Shown here piece after piece: positions 47,252 through 56,439 of a DNA stretch of 64,000 nt. A model generated the notes under the pieces. It was not told the origin of the DNA. It made no database searches and saw only the letters and a list, made by a program, of their open reading frames with translations. Origin of the DNA: Methylorubrum extorquens (GTDB lineage Bacteria > Pseudomonadota > Alphaproteobacteria > Rhizobiales > Beijerinckiaceae); assembly GCF_024169925.1 (NCBI RefSeq), contig NZ_JALJXF010000001.1:2734001-2798000 (forward strand). The letters are read 5' to 3'. The translations under genes and the position numbers were made by a program. Numbering within the stretch: position 1 is the stretch's first letter; each line of letters opens with the position of its first letter.

Positions 47252-47905
47252 ATGATCACCCGGCGCGACGCCCTGAAACTGACCGGCCTTGCCCTCGGCA
47301 CCGCCGCCCTGCTCCCCCGCCTGACCCTCGAGGCGCTGGCGCAATCGGCCGACACGGCCGCGCTGATGCAGCCCGGCCCCCTCGGCGATGTCTGGCTCGG
47401 GCCGGCGGACGCCAAGGTGACGATCATCGAATACGCTTCGATGACCTGCTCGCACTGCGCGCACTTCCACGCGACGACGTGGCCGGTGCTGAAGGAGCGC
47501 TATATCGACACCGGCAAGGTGCGCTTCACCCTGCGCGAGTTCCCGCTCGATCCGCTCGCCACCGCCGCCTTCATGCTCGCCCGCTGCGACGGCGAGGCGA
47601 AATACTACCCGATCACCGATCTGCTGTTCGACCAGCAGCAGAACTGGGCTTTCGTGCGCAAGCCGCAATCGCCCGTCGATGCCCTGGAGCAGCTTCTGCG
47701 TCAGGCCGGGTTCTCGAAGGAGAAGTTCGAGGCCTGCCTCAAGGACCAGAAGACCTACGCCGCCATCAACGCGGTCAAGACCCGCGGCCTCGACACCCTC
47801 AAGGTCGAATCGACGCCGACCTTCTTCATCAACGGCGAGAAGCGCTCCGGTGCCCTCTCGATCGAGGAAATGGAGAAGATCATCAAGCCGATCCTGGGGG
47901 CCTGA
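47252..47905 (+). CDS. DsbA-family thioredoxin-like protein, Tat-exported
   Basis: 217 aa. Twin-arginine signal TRRDALKLTGLALG (about 3-16) suggests Tat export to the periplasm. Thioredoxin fold with active site C66-S-H-C69 (MTCSHCAHFH) and the cis-Pro loop ESTPTFFINGE. Similar proteins act as thiol oxidases or disulfide isomerases; a cytoplasmic reductase partner is not seen. ATG 47252. Confidence 0.9.
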   Translation: MITRRDALKLTGLALGTAALLPRLTLEALAQSADTAALMQPGPLGDVWLGPADAKVTIIEYASMTCSHCAHFHATTWPVLKERYIDTGKVRFTLREFPLDPLATAAFMLARCDGEAKYYPITDLLFDQQQNWAFVRKPQSPVDALEQLLRQAGFSKEKFEACLKDQKTYAAINAVKTRGLDTLKVESTPTFFINGEKRSGALSIEEMEKIIKPILGA

Positions 47906-48068
47906 TCCGGCTTCCGAAAGCCGTGGAAAAATCAAAAATTATGTTGTTCCATCAACAGCTTAGTGGGCATTTTGGCCGCCTTGACACTCAAGGTTGGCGA
48001 AACTATGGTGCGCCGCGCCGAGGGGGTGAAACCTTTCCCTCCGCTCCCCACGACGTGTGGGGTCGCCC

Positions 48069-48422
48069 GTGAGCGGCGGCCCGGCAGGTGACGGGAGCGG
48101 GCCGGAAAAGGCTCCCGCCGACGGCGATCTCTCCGCGAGGCTGAAGCGTCTCGAGACGCAGCTCGAAGGCAGGCGGCCCAACGCCGCGCCCGACAAGCTT
48201 GCGCGCACCGGCACGTCCGGCGGGCCAGCCCCGCTCGGTCAGGCCATGCGGCTCTCGACCGAGTTCATCGCGGGCGTGATCGCCGGGGGAATCCTCGGCT
48301 ACATCGTCGATCATCTCTTCGGCACCAAGCCGTGGGGCATGATCGTGCTGCTGATGCTGGGCTTCGTGACGGGGATCTACAACGTCATGCGGGTCAGCGG
48401 CTTCAGCGCCAAGAAAAACTGA
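48069..48422 (+). CDS. atpI: ATP synthase assembly protein AtpI/AtpZ type
   Basis: 117 aa; Pro/Gly-rich N-terminus to about residue 60, then two membrane helices (TEFIAGVIAGGILGYIVDH and MIVLLMLGFVTGIYNVMRV). Located directly upstream of atpB, as AtpI is in most operons. GTG 48069 is chosen; GTG 48057 is also open. Probably helps c-ring assembly or Mg uptake, known from the family. Confidence 0.88.
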   Translation: MSGGPAGDGSGPEKAPADGDLSARLKRLETQLEGRRPNAAPDKLARTGTSGGPAPLGQAMRLSTEFIAGVIAGGILGYIVDHLFGTKPWGMIVLLMLGFVTGIYNVMRVSGFSAKKN

Positions 48423-48558
48423 GAAAGAACGCCGGTCAGGGTCTCCAAGTCGCCTCAAGGGTCTTGAGACTCGCCCGGCATCGTGTAAGGGCGACGCGCG
48501 ATAGACGGGAGCCGCACAGGCTTCCTCGCGCGGCACACAAAGGGGCGGAAGCGGGCAC

Positions 48559-49314
48559 ATGGCGGTCAGTATCGACCCGATCCACCAGTTCGAGCTGCAG
48601 CCGCTCGTCTCGCTGGGTCACATCGGCAACCAGCAGCTCGCGTTCACGCAATCGGCTCTCTACATGTTCGCCGCGGTGGGCATCATCGCGCTGCTGACCA
48701 TCGTGGCGACCTCCGGGCGCTCCGTGGTTCCGGGCCGCCTCCAAGCGCTGGCCGAGACGCTCTACGAATTCATCGCCGATACGGTGCACCAGGCGACCGG
48801 CGAGGACGGCAAGCGCTTCCTGCCGCTCGTGTTCTCTCTGTTCATGTTCGTGCTCATCCTGAACCTGCTCGGGATGATCCCCTACGCCTTCGCGGTGACC
48901 AGCCACCTGATCGTCACCTTCGGCCTCGCGCTGGTCGTGATTCTGACCGTGGTGATCTATGGCGTCGCCAAGCACGGCACCCACTTCCTCGGCGTGTTCG
49001 TGCCGTCGGGCGTGCCGAAGCCGCTGCTGCTCATCATGGTGCCGATCGAGATCGTGTCGTTCCTGTCGCGGCCGATCAGCCTCTCGGTTCGTCTCTTCGC
49101 CAACATCCTGGCCGGCCACATCGCGCTGAAGATCTTCGCCTTCTTCGTGGTCCAGCTCTTGGTTGCCGGTGCCTGGGGCGTGCTCTCGCCCTTGCCGCTC
49201 GCGCTCACCATCGCGCTGACGGCTCTCGAGTTCCTCGTCGCGGCCCTTCAGGCTTACGTCTTCGCGACGCTGACGGCGGTCTATCTCGCCGACGCCCTCC
49301 ACCCCGGCCACTGA
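48559..49314 (+). CDS. atpB: F0 ATP synthase subunit a
   Basis: 251 aa, five to six membrane helices. Essential Arg at about residue 178 in SLSVRLFANILAGH. N-terminal IDPIHQFELQPLV is typical of alphaproteobacterial subunit a. Follows atpI by 136 nt; ATG 48559 has GCGGAAGCGGGC upstream. Forms the proton path with the c ring. Confidence 0.97.
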   Translation: MAVSIDPIHQFELQPLVSLGHIGNQQLAFTQSALYMFAAVGIIALLTIVATSGRSVVPGRLQALAETLYEFIADTVHQATGEDGKRFLPLVFSLFMFVLILNLLGMIPYAFAVTSHLIVTFGLALVVILTVVIYGVAKHGTHFLGVFVPSGVPKPLLLIMVPIEIVSFLSRPISLSVRLFANILAGHIALKIFAFFVVQLLVAGAWGVLSPLPLALTIALTALEFLVAALQAYVFATLTAVYLADALHPGH

Positions 49315-49374
49315 TCCGTCCCGGCCGGACCCTTCCGCCCTCAACGAACCCCGTTCGAACTTCAGGAGTGTTTC

Positions 49375-49602
49375 ATGGATCCCGTCGCTGCGAAGTACAT
49401 CGGCGCCGGTCTCGCCTGCCTCGGCATGGCGGGCGCCAGCATCGGCCTCGGCAACCTGTTCGGCCAGTTCTACGCGGGCGCCCTGCGCAACCCGTCGGCC
49501 GCCGATAGCCAGCGTACCAACCTCCTCCTGGGCTTCGCGCTCACCGAGGCGCTCGGCATCTTCTCGCTGCTCGTCGCGCTGCTGCTCCTCTTCGCCGTCT
49601 GA
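49375..49602 (+). CDS. atpE: F0 ATP synthase subunit c
   Basis: 75 aa, two helices. Proton-carrying E58 lies in [10 protein letters not shown]; polar loop [10 protein letters not shown]. Sequence begins [17 protein letters not shown]. Ribosome site CAGGAG before the ATG. A GC-rich hairpin follows the stop. Confidence 0.97.
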   Translation: MDPVAAKYIGAGLACLGMAGASIGLGNLFGQFYAGALRNPSAADSQRTNLLLGFALTEALGIFSLLVALLLLFAV

Positions 49603-49615
49603 CGCGTCGTTCTCC

Positions 49616-49658
49616 GGGGGAGCGCGGGCCGGCCACAGGGCCCGCCCCGCGCTCCCCC
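49616..49658 (+). terminator. Long GC hairpin after atpE
   Basis: GGGGGAGCGCGGGCC pairs with GGGCCCGC and GCGCTCCCCC with a few unpaired bases. No T-run. It may slow transcription or protect the atpE message, giving extra c subunit, by analogy with other atp operons. Confidence 0.45.
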
Positions 49659-49663
49659 GCTCG

Positions 49664-49745
49664 TTGAGAGTGTCTCGCGAAACCTCCTCTGCTCGGTCTT
49701 CCGTCCTTCGACACGGCGGCGCAGCGGAGGTTTCTTGAGAGACTC
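49664..49745. repeat. Imperfect inverted repeat between atpE and b' gene
   Basis: TTGAGAGTGTCTCGCGAAACCTCC (49664-49687; here in two parts, TTGAGAGTGTCTC and GAAACCTCC) is mirrored by GGAGGTTTC (49726-49734) and a TTGAGAGACTC copy (49735-49745). The 9-bp GAAACCTCC/GGAGGTTTC stem is perfect. Its TTGAGAG(T/A) parts are also direct repeats. Confidence 0.6.
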
Positions 49746-49799
49746 CGATCCGGCCGCTCCGCCCGCGGAGCCGGCCTTCCGACGTCACCGGACAGGGCC

Positions 49800-50405
49800 A
49801 TGGCCGAGCAGAAGAATCCCCTCACGACCCCCTCCCCGAACGCGGACACGACGATCGTCCCGGCGGGAAGCCCGCACACCCATACCGAGCAGCCCTCCGG
49901 CGGCCATGGCAGCGCCTTTCCGCCCTTCGAGAGCCACACCTTTCTCTCGCAGTTGATCTGGCTCGCGCTGGCCTTCGGCCTGCTCTACTACCTGATGTCC
50001 AAGGTCGCGCTGCCGCGCATCGAGGCGATCCTCGGCGACCGCGCCGGCCGGCTCTCGTCCGATCTGACCGAGGCGCAGCGGATGAAGACCGAGGCCGACG
50101 CCGCCGGCGCCGCCTACGAGAAGTCTCTGCGCGAGGCCCAGGCGAAGGCGCAGGCCATCGCCCAGGAGACCCGCAACACCCTCTCGGCCGAGGCCGACGC
50201 CAAGCGCAAGTTGCTCGAGGCCGAGCTGAACCAGCGGCTCGCCGCCTCCGAGGCGACCATCCGCACGCGCACGACGGAAGCCATGGGCAACGTCCGCGCG
50301 ATCGCCGGCGAGACCGCCTCGGCGATCGTCGAGCGGCTGACCGGCCAGGCCCCCGACCAAGCGAGCCTGAACCGCGCCCTCGACGCGACGCCCGCCGTAC
50401 ACTGA
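49800..50405 (+). CDS. atpF': F0 ATP synthase subunit b'
   Basis: 201 aa. About 45 non-conserved, His/Thr/Pro-rich N-terminal residues, one membrane helix (FLSQLIWLALAFGLLYYLM), then a long helix rich in Ala, Glu, Lys and Arg. The start of the helix LPRIEAILGDRAGRLSSDL is diagnostic of b'. The peripheral stalk here needs b and b' as a heterodimer, as in phototrophs and Rhizobiales. Confidence 0.95.
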   Translation: MAEQKNPLTTPSPNADTTIVPAGSPHTHTEQPSGGHGSAFPPFESHTFLSQLIWLALAFGLLYYLMSKVALPRIEAILGDRAGRLSSDLTEAQRMKTEADAAGAAYEKSLREAQAKAQAIAQETRNTLSAEADAKRKLLEAELNQRLAASEATIRTRTTEAMGNVRAIAGETASAIVERLTGQAPDQASLNRALDATPAVH

Positions 50406-50410
50406 TCCGA

Positions 50411-50431
50411 GGGCCGGCCCGTTGCCGGCCC
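50411..50431. terminator. Intercistronic hairpin b'/b
   Basis: GGGCCGGC (50411-50418), loop CCGTT, GCCGGCCC (50424-50431); probably RNA processing or stability in the atp operon. Confidence 0.4.
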
Positions 50432-50492
50432 CTCCCATCCGACCCCGCCCCGGCCCGACGGGCCGAGGGCCGATCAAGGGTTTGAGACCGAC

Positions 50493-50981
50493 ATGTTGTT
50501 GACCGCGGAATTCTGGGTCGCCGTCGCCTTCGTGGCGTTCCTGGTCATCGTCTGGCGGGTCGGCGGCTTCTCGATGATGACCAACGGGCTCGACAGCCGC
50601 GCCAAGCGCGTGCGCCACGAGCTCGACGAAGCCCGCCGCCTGCGTGAAGAAGCCGCGGCCGTGCTCGCCGACTACAAGCGCCGCCGCACGGAGGCCGAGC
50701 GCGAGGCCGAGGCCATCATCGCCGGTGCCCGCGAGGACGCCGAGCGCATCGCCGCCGAGGGCCATGCCCGCCTCAACGATTTCGTGGCACGCCGCACCAA
50801 GGGCGCCGAGGCCAAGATCGCCCAAGCCGAGGCGCAGGCCTCCGCCCAGGTTCGCGCCGCGGCCGCCGACGCAGCCGTGAAGGTCTCCGAGACGCTGCTG
50901 CGTGAGCGACTCCAGGGCGCGGCCGCCCAGGATCTCCTCCGCGCCAGCCTCGGCGACGTGAAGAGCCGTCTTCAGGCCTGA
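50493..50981 (+). CDS. atpF: F0 ATP synthase subunit b
   Basis: 162 aa. N-terminal membrane helix [17 protein letters not shown], then [20 protein letters not shown] and a long Ala/Glu/Arg helix. ATG 50493. Last gene of the F0 operon; a rho-independent terminator lies 143 nt downstream. F1 genes are not in the window, as is usual for this group. Confidence 0.95.
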   Translation: MLLTAEFWVAVAFVAFLVIVWRVGGFSMMTNGLDSRAKRVRHELDEARRLREEAAAVLADYKRRRTEAEREAEAIIAGAREDAERIAAEGHARLNDFVARRTKGAEAKIAQAEAQASAQVRAAAADAAVKVSETLLRERLQGAAAQDLLRASLGDVKSRLQA

Positions 50982-51348
50982 GCCTGACGCCGCCGATCGA
51001 ACGGGCCCCTGCCGTGTTTCGGCAAGGAGAGGGCGTGAATCGGCAAGCGGCGTCGATCGGAGCCGCTACGGTTCTCGGGCTCGTTCGCGGGGCCGGCCAC
51101 TCACCGACTTGATCGGTCCTGCGACACCCGGCCCTGCCGGGTGTTTTCGTGTGTGGGGTCGGCCCGATGCGCTGCGGTGCCGCAGAGCGGGGCCGGTCCC
51201 GTTAAAAATTTTGAAGACAGGCGAAAAATCACCTGTGCTTGGCCTGTGGTGCCGCGGCGTGTACGAATAGTGCCTGAAAAACACCCCCGTGAACGCCGAC
51301 GGGAGAACGGGTGGGTTTGCCCGTAAACAACGAAAAGAGGCTACGCTC
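50982..51348. other. atpF-glyA intergenic region (glyA leader)
   Basis: 367 bp with the atp terminator near its middle. After it comes a stretch with TTAAAAATTTTGAAG (about 51200-51215), followed by AAAATCACCTG, and an ACGGG/CCCGT hairpin just before the glyA site. The stretch from 51150 to 51348 should contain promoter and leader. I cannot match it to any riboswitch class. Confidence 0.5.
51124..51147 (+). terminator. Terminator of the F0 operon
   Basis: ACACCCGGC (51124-51132) and GCCGGGTGT (51136-51144) with a CCT loop, followed by TTTTCGTG. Confidence 0.85.
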
Positions 51349-52653
51349 ATGAGCGCCGGAACTGCGACCGACAACACCGACCTCGACACCTTCTTCTCGT
51401 CTCATCTCGCCGAGACCGATCCCGAGATCGCCAAGGCCATCTCGCAGGAGCTTGGCCGGCAGCAGCACGAGATCGAGCTGATCGCGTCCGAGAACATCGT
51501 CTCGCGCGCCGTGCTCGAAGCGCAGGGCTCGGTTCTGACCAACAAGTACGCCGAGGGCTATCCGGGCCGGCGCTACTACGGCGGTTGCCAGTTCGTGGAC
51601 ATCGCCGAGGAACTCGCCATCGATCGGGCCAAGCGCCTGTTCGGCTGCGGCTTCGCCAACGTGCAGCCGAATTCCGGCTCCCAGGCGAACCAGGGCGTGT
51701 TCATGGCGCTCATGCAGCCCGGCGACACCTTCCTCGGCCTCGACCTCGCCGCCGGCGGCCACCTCACCCACGGCGCCCCCCCGAACGTCTCGGGCAAGTG
51801 GTTCAAGCCGGTCTCCTACACCGTGCGCCGTGAGGATCAGCGCATCGACATGGAGCAGGTCGAGCGTCTCGCCAAGGAGCACAAGCCGAAGGTGATCATC
51901 GCCGGCGGCTCGGGCTACCCGCGTCACTGGGACTTCGCCAAGTTCCGTGAGATCGCCGATTCCGTCGGCGCCTACTTCTTCGTCGACATGGCCCACTTCG
52001 CCGGCCTCGTCGCCGCGGGTCTGCATCCCTCGCCGTTCCCGCACGCGCACGTCGCCACCACGACGACGCACAAGACCCTGCGCGGCCCGCGCGGCGGCAT
52101 GATCCTGACGAACGACGAGGCGCTGGCCAAGAAGTTCAACTCGGCGATCTTCCCCGGTCTCCAGGGCGGCCCGCTGATGCACGTCATCGCCGCCAAGGCG
52201 GTGGCTTTCGGCGAGGCGCTGAAGCCCGAGTTCAAGATCTACGCCAAGCAGGTCATCGACAACGCCAAGGCGCTCGCCGACACCATCATCTCGGGCGGCT
52301 ACGACATCACCTCCGGCGGCACCGACAACCACCTGATGTTGGTCGACCTTCAAAAGAAGGGCCTGACCGGCAAGGCGGCCGAGGCGGCCCTGTCGCGGGC
52401 CGACATCACCTGCAACAAGAACGGCGTGCCGTTCGATCCGCAGAAGCCGACGATCACCTCCGGCATCCGTCTGGGCACGCCGGCCAGCACCACCCGCGGC
52501 TTCGGCGTCGCCGAATTCAAGCAGGTCGGCTCGCTGATCGTTCAGGTGCTCGACGGCATCGCCGAGAAGGGCGATGGCGGCGACGCCACGGTCGAGGCGG
52601 CGGTGAAGGAGAAGGTCCACGCCCTCACCGATCGGTTCCCGATCTACGCCTGA
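51349..52653 (+). CDS. glyA: Serine hydroxymethyltransferase
   Basis: PLP enzyme interconverting serine and glycine with tetrahydrofolate; 434 aa. PLP lysine K242 in [29 protein letters not shown] near residue 65, and [12 protein letters not shown]. In serine-cycle methylotrophs this step fixes one-carbon units, so the gene may be central to carbon assimilation if the host is a Methylobacterium; that is inferred from the host, not from this gene. Ribosome site AAAAGAGG before ATG 51349. Confidence 0.97.
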   Translation: MSAGTATDNTDLDTFFSSHLAETDPEIAKAISQELGRQQHEIELIASENIVSRAVLEAQGSVLTNKYAEGYPGRRYYGGCQFVDIAEELAIDRAKRLFGCGFANVQPNSGSQANQGVFMALMQPGDTFLGLDLAAGGHLTHGAPPNVSGKWFKPVSYTVRREDQRIDMEQVERLAKEHKPKVIIAGGSGYPRHWDFAKFREIADSVGAYFFVDMAHFAGLVAAGLHPSPFPHAHVATTTTHKTLRGPRGGMILTNDEALAKKFNSAIFPGLQGGPLMHVIAAKAVAFGEALKPEFKIYAKQVIDNAKALADTIISGGYDITSGGTDNHLMLVDLQKKGLTGKAAEAALSRADITCNKNGVPFDPQKPTITSGIRLGTPASTTRGFGVAEFKQVGSLIVQVLDGIAEKGDGGDATVEAAVKEKVHALTDRFPIYA

Positions 52654-52692
52654 GCCTGCTCGAAGCACATTCGGCCCGCCACGCGGGCCGGT

Positions 52693-52722
52693 GCGGCCGC
52701 GGATCCCCCGATCCGCGGCCGC
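52693..52722 (+). terminator. Perfect 13-bp hairpin after glyA
   Basis: GCGGCCGCGGATC (52693-52705), CCCC loop, GATCCGCGGCCGC (52710-52722), then TGTCGTTTCG. A second CGGCCCGC/GCGGGCCG stem lies just before. Strong terminator-like structure. Confidence 0.75.
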
Positions 52723-52862
52723 TGTCGTTTCGGGGCGGCCTCAAACTTGATCCACGTAAGGTTTATCGTCTCGTGGGGTGTACCGTCCTGGCATCCTTGA
52801 AATGATGTGGGCCGAGCCGTCCTTCGCCCGAAAGTTGCGCGGCATCGCTCGGGAGGGCGACC

Positions 52863-53130
52863 CTGCCTCTCTCGCTCTACACGGATTACGGCCGGCTTCT
52901 GCGGATGCATCTGTCGTCGGCCGAGCGGGGCGCCCAGATCGCGACTCAGGCCGTTCGGGTGGCTCTGTCGCCGATCTGGAGGGGGAAGGCACGGTGGCCG
53001 ATGAGCGCCGCGACCCCTGCCCGCTCATCGGCCACTGCCGTCTCAAATGGGCCCTCGACGCCGCTGAGCCGGTGTTCTTCCTCCAATTCGACCGTCTGAC
53101 CCGCGCCGACGTGGTGCCGGACCGACAACA
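52863..53130 (+). pseudogene. Decayed Rrf2/NsrR-like transcription regulator
   Basis: Two ends of an Rrf2-family protein survive. Near 52863 one frame encodes LPLSLYTDYGRLLRMHLSS, matching the MRLTxYTDYGLRxLMxLA start of Rrf2 proteins; the first codon is CTG instead of ATG. Near 53010-53120 a different frame encodes DPCPLIGHCRLKWAL and then FDRLTRADVV, matching the effector/cluster region and the DRLTLADLV end of NsrR-like members. Only about 270 bp separate the ends, versus about 420-450 bp in a full gene, so the middle (with part of the HTH) is deleted and the frame shifted. The family link is by motif memory; function is lost. Confidence 0.7.
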
Positions 53131-53285
53131 GCCGCACGCCGTGCCCTCTTTCGCGCCGATCCCGGCGACGGGGGGCGACGCCTGCCGCGCCCGTTCCGAG
53201 CAATCCCACTTCTGGCAATTGAGCGGCGGGTGGGGCAGAGAGGGGCGGCTTTCGAGAGTGTCCGGGACGAGGTGGTGAGCGCGCG

Positions 53286-53843
53286 ATGCGGTGTCCGTTC
53301 TGCGGAGGTCCCGACACCCAGGTGAAGGATTCGCGGCCGAGCGAGGATTCCTCTGCGATCCGTCGCCGCCGCGTCTGCCCGGATTGCGGCGGCCGCTTCA
53401 CGACCTTCGAGCGGGTGCAGTTGCGCGAACTCGTCGTGCTCAAGCGCTCGGGCAAGCGCGTGCCTTTCGATCGCGACAAGCTCCAGCGCTCGATCGACGT
53501 GGCGCTGCGCAAGCGCACCGTCGATCCCGAGCGGGTGGAGCGCCTCGTCAGCGGCATCACCCGGCGCCTGGAGAGCGGCGGCGAGGGCGAGGTCACCAGC
53601 GAGGCCATCGGCGAGGCGGTGATGGAGGGCCTGAAGGGGCTCGACGACGTCGCCTATGTCCGCTTCGCCTCGGTCTACAAGAATTTCCGCGAGGCCCAGG
53701 ACTTCCAGGATCTGCTCGGCACCCTCGGCGAGCGATTGGAGGGCGAAGGCGCCCTTCCCGAAGATGAGCAGGCTGTGCCCGCCCCGTCCGACGAGGCGGC
53801 GGCTGCCCCGCGCCGCGGCCGTCCGGCCCGGAAGCGGGCGTGA
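53286..53843 (+). CDS. nrdR: Ribonucleotide reductase repressor NrdR
   Basis: 185 aa. Zn ribbon C3, C6, C31, C34 and an ATP-cone domain (about 49-139). [21 protein letters not shown] is diagnostic. An Ala/Pro/Arg-rich tail of about 35 residues follows. Its stop overlaps the ribD start (GTGA), so nrdR-ribD-ribE is one operon. Senses ATP/dATP to repress nrd genes, by family. Confidence 0.96.
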   Translation: MRCPFCGGPDTQVKDSRPSEDSSAIRRRRVCPDCGGRFTTFERVQLRELVVLKRSGKRVPFDRDKLQRSIDVALRKRTVDPERVERLVSGITRRLESGGEGEVTSEAIGEAVMEGLKGLDDVAYVRFASVYKNFREAQDFQDLLGTLGERLEGEGALPEDEQAVPAPSDEAAAAPRRGRPARKRA

Positions 53844-54970
53844 CAGGGCGAGCCGTGGACGTGTCCGAGCAGGAAGCTCTCGATCGCCGCGCCATGCGCC
53901 TCGCCCTCGCGCTGGGGCGGCGCAATCTCGGCCGGACTTGGCCGAATCCGAGCGTCGGCGCCGTCGTCGTGGCCGGGGGCCGCATCGTCGGGCAGGCGGT
54001 GACGGCGGTTGGCGGACGCCCGCATGCGGAGCCGCTGGCCCTCGCCATGGCCGGCGAGGCCGCGCGCGGCGCCACGCTCTACGTCACCCTCGAGCCCTGC
54101 TCGCATCACGGCCGCACGCCGCCCTGCACCGACGCGACCATCGCCGCCGGAATCGCCCGCGTCGTCACCGCGATCGAGGATCCCGATCCGCGTGTCGCCG
54201 GGCGGGGCCACGCGGGTTTGCGCGCTGCCGGGATCACGGTCGAGACCGGCCTGCTGCGCGAGGAGGCCGCCCGCGATCATCGCGGCCATTTCGCCCGCGT
54301 GACGCGGGGTCGCCCGAGCCTGCACCTCAAGCTCGCCCGTACCCGCGACGGCTTCGCCGCCCCCTCGACCGGCGAGCGGCTGAAGATCACGGGTCCGATC
54401 GCGGACGGCGCGGTGCATCTGTGGCGGGCACATGCCGACGCGATCATGGTCGGCATCGGCACCGCCCGCGCCGATGACCCTTCGCTGACAGTGCGGCTGC
54501 CGGGGCTCGCCGGGCGTTTGCCGCTGCGGGTCGTGCTCGACTCGACTTTGCGCCTCAACCCCGCCAGCCATCTCGTGCGCGGGGCCCGCGACCTGCCGAC
54601 GCTGGTTCTGACCGGGCGCGGCGCCCCGGCCCATGCCCGGCGGATGCTCGCTTCCTTCGGCGTCGAGATCGCCTTCGTCCCCACTGACGCGGGGGGCCGT
54701 ATCGATCTGCCCGCCGCGCTGACCGCACTGGCGGAGCGTGGTCTGACCCGGATCTGCAGCGAGGGCGGGCCGGCGCTTGCCGACGCGCTCGCGGCGCACG
54801 ATCTCATCGATGCTTGCACGCTCATCACCGGCCCCGTCACGCTGGGCGAGGCCGGCGGCTTGCCGGCGCTCGGGGCCAACCTCGCCCGCCGCCTCGCCGA
54901 CGGCACCTTCACCGAGGTCGAGGCCCGCGACTTCGGCCCCGACACGGCGGTCACCTACGAGAGGATCTGA
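53840..54970 (+). CDS. ribD: Riboflavin deaminase/reductase
   Basis: Bifunctional, 376 aa. N-terminal deaminase with zinc ligands H62 in PHAE, C87 and C96 in [13 protein letters not shown]-terminal reductase domain with [14 protein letters not shown] and [15 protein letters not shown] start at 53840 overlaps the nrdR stop. Second and third steps of riboflavin synthesis. Confidence 0.96.
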   Translation: MTGRAVDVSEQEALDRRAMRLALALGRRNLGRTWPNPSVGAVVVAGGRIVGQAVTAVGGRPHAEPLALAMAGEAARGATLYVTLEPCSHHGRTPPCTDATIAAGIARVVTAIEDPDPRVAGRGHAGLRAAGITVETGLLREEAARDHRGHFARVTRGRPSLHLKLARTRDGFAAPSTGERLKITGPIADGAVHLWRAHADAIMVGIGTARADDPSLTVRLPGLAGRLPLRVVLDSTLRLNPASHLVRGARDLPTLVLTGRGAPAHARRMLASFGVEIAFVPTDAGGRIDLPAALTALAERGLTRICSEGGPALADALAAHDLIDACTLITGPVTLGEAGGLPALGANLARRLADGTFTEVEARDFGPDTAVTYERI

Positions 54971-54971
54971 G

Positions 54972-55610
54972 ATGTTCACCGGACTCGTCAGCGATGTCGG
55001 CCGCGTCGTCTCGGTGGAGGGCTCGGAGCGCCTGCGCCGGATCGTGATCGAAAGCGCCTACGATCCCGCCGGCATCGCGCTCGGCGCCTCGATTGCCTGC
55101 TCCGGCCCCTGCCTGACCGCCGTCGCGGTGGAGCCGCACGGGACGGGCTGCCGCTTTTCGGTCGATGCCGCCGCCGAAACCCTGGCCCGCACCACCGTCG
55201 GCACATGGCGCGAGGGCACGCGGCTCAACCTCGAACGCTCGCTCAAGCTTGGCGACGAACTCGGCGGCCACCTCGTCACCGGCCATGTCGACGGCATCGC
55301 CGAGATCCTTGTGCGCGAGACCGTGACCGGCGAGGACAACCCCTGGGGCGCGAGCGAGCGCTTCACCCTGCGGGCGCCGGCGGCGCTCGCCGGCTTCATC
55401 GCCGAGAAGGGCTCGATCTGCCTCGACGGCACCTCGCTCACCGTCAACGCGGTCTCGGGCCACGACTTCTCGGTGCTGCTGATCCCGCACAGCCTCTCCG
55501 TCACGACCTGGGAGGAGCGCCGCACGGGGGATCGGATCAACCTGGAGGTCGATCTGCTGGCCCGTTACGCCGCGCGCCTCGCCGAGACGCGCGGGTTGTT
55601 GCCGGCGTGA
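54972..55610 (+). CDS. ribE: Riboflavin synthase alpha chain
   Basis: 212 aa, two lumazine-binding repeats. Starts MFTGLVSDVGRVV; second repeat from about residue 95 (LGGHLVTGHVDGIAEI). GSICLDGTSLTVN and the C-terminal NLEVDLLARYAARL are conserved. One nt gap after ribD. The rib run is then interrupted; ribH is found 4.5 kb further. Confidence 0.96.
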   Translation: MFTGLVSDVGRVVSVEGSERLRRIVIESAYDPAGIALGASIACSGPCLTAVAVEPHGTGCRFSVDAAAETLARTTVGTWREGTRLNLERSLKLGDELGGHLVTGHVDGIAEILVRETVTGEDNPWGASERFTLRAPAALAGFIAEKGSICLDGTSLTVNAVSGHDFSVLLIPHSLSVTTWEERRTGDRINLEVDLLARYAARLAETRGLLPA

Positions 55611-55623
55611 GGACCGGCCCGGC

Positions 55624-56145
55624 TTACTTGGCGTCGTAGGAGGCGGCGAGACTGTTCATGATCTGGTTCGTCTCGGCGTCGTACTTCTTGTCGCCCTCCG
55701 GCGAGGCCCAGTAGCTCACCAGCAAATGGCGCTGGCCATCGGATTTCGGCACGACAGAGAGGTAGCGCAGCACCGTCGGCTTGTTCTCGTAGGTCGCCGG
55801 AACCTCGGTGACCTTGAGGCTGTAGGTCGGGAAATCGACCTCCTTCGACTGGCCTTCGCCGGTCACCTTGACGCCTTGCTCCTTGAAGTAGGCGTTGTGC
55901 TCGCCGAGCAGGGTCTGGAACTGGGCGGGCTTGTAGCTCTCGAACCAGAGGTAGATTTCCTCATCCGCAGTCCGGGCCTGGACGCCACGGTCGATCGTGG
56001 TGACCTTCCACGCGGCCGGGATTTCGACGGAAATCGGCCGATCACCGGGGACGACCGTGACTTTCTTGGCGAGGGCGGCGCTGCCGGCCAGCAGAAAGAA
56101 GGCGAGCGCTGCGCTGCCTAAGAATTTCGCCGATCCGATCGTCAT
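55624..56145 (-). CDS. Secreted protein of unknown function
   Basis: 173 aa. Signal peptide about 1-26 (ends SAALA), mature part of mixed alpha/beta pattern: VEIPAAWKVTTIDRGV, EEIYLWFESYKPAQFQTLL, HLLVSYWASPEGDKKYDAETNQIMNSL. The plan resembles small PsbP/DUF1795-like periplasmic proteins, but I cannot assign it. AGGGGAT site before ATG 56145. Convergent with ribE, 13 nt between stops. Confidence 0.75.
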   Translation of the reverse strand: MTIGSAKFLGSAALAFFLLAGSAALAKKVTVVPGDRPISVEIPAAWKVTTIDRGVQARTADEEIYLWFESYKPAQFQTLLGEHNAYFKEQGVKVTGEGQSKEVDFPTYSLKVTEVPATYENKPTVLRYLSVVPKSDGQRHLLVSYWASPEGDKKYDAETNQIMNSLAASYDAK

Positions 56146-56439
56146 GAATATCCCCTGCCGGCCCCCTTCGTCGTGAGCGAGCCGCGGCGAGACTTGCCGT
56201 CAGTCCCTGTCCTCGGCAATGCACCACCGTCCCAGATCGGCGGAAACCTTTTCAAGGAGGCAGAACGAGCCGGCGCATCGCGCCGGTCGGCCTCCACGTC
56301 GGGTGAGCACGGGATGCGTCTGCGGCTCGATCAGTCTTCGCGAGGAGGCCCACTGGCTTATTCGTGAGGAAGACTTAACCCTTCCCATCAAATCTCCCGT
56401 GTCGATTCGGGATCGTTTCGTGAGAGGGCGGTGGCCACC

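Larger units (their letters stand above)
52654..53285. other. glyA-nrdR intergenic region with decayed gene
   Basis: 632 bp. After the glyA hairpin (to 52722), it contains the Rrf2-like remnant at 52863-53130. The remainder (53131-53285) leads into nrdR and shows nothing I recognise. Short open frames here overlap in conflict and none is a believable intact gene. Confidence 0.6.

Noticed and set aside
47907..47940. CTTCCGAAAGCCGTGG as a fourth repeat copy
   Set aside because: Only about 11 bases match the family; too short to claim.
51150..51348. Known riboswitch (SAM-II, SAH, glycine, serC type) upstream of glyA
   Set aside because: No conserved core of any of these could be matched by eye.
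52778..53278. 166-codon frame between glyA and nrdR as an intact gene
   Set aside because: Only its central part resembles a protein (end of an Rrf2 regulator); the N-terminal part is unrelated and the Rrf2 start is in another frame.
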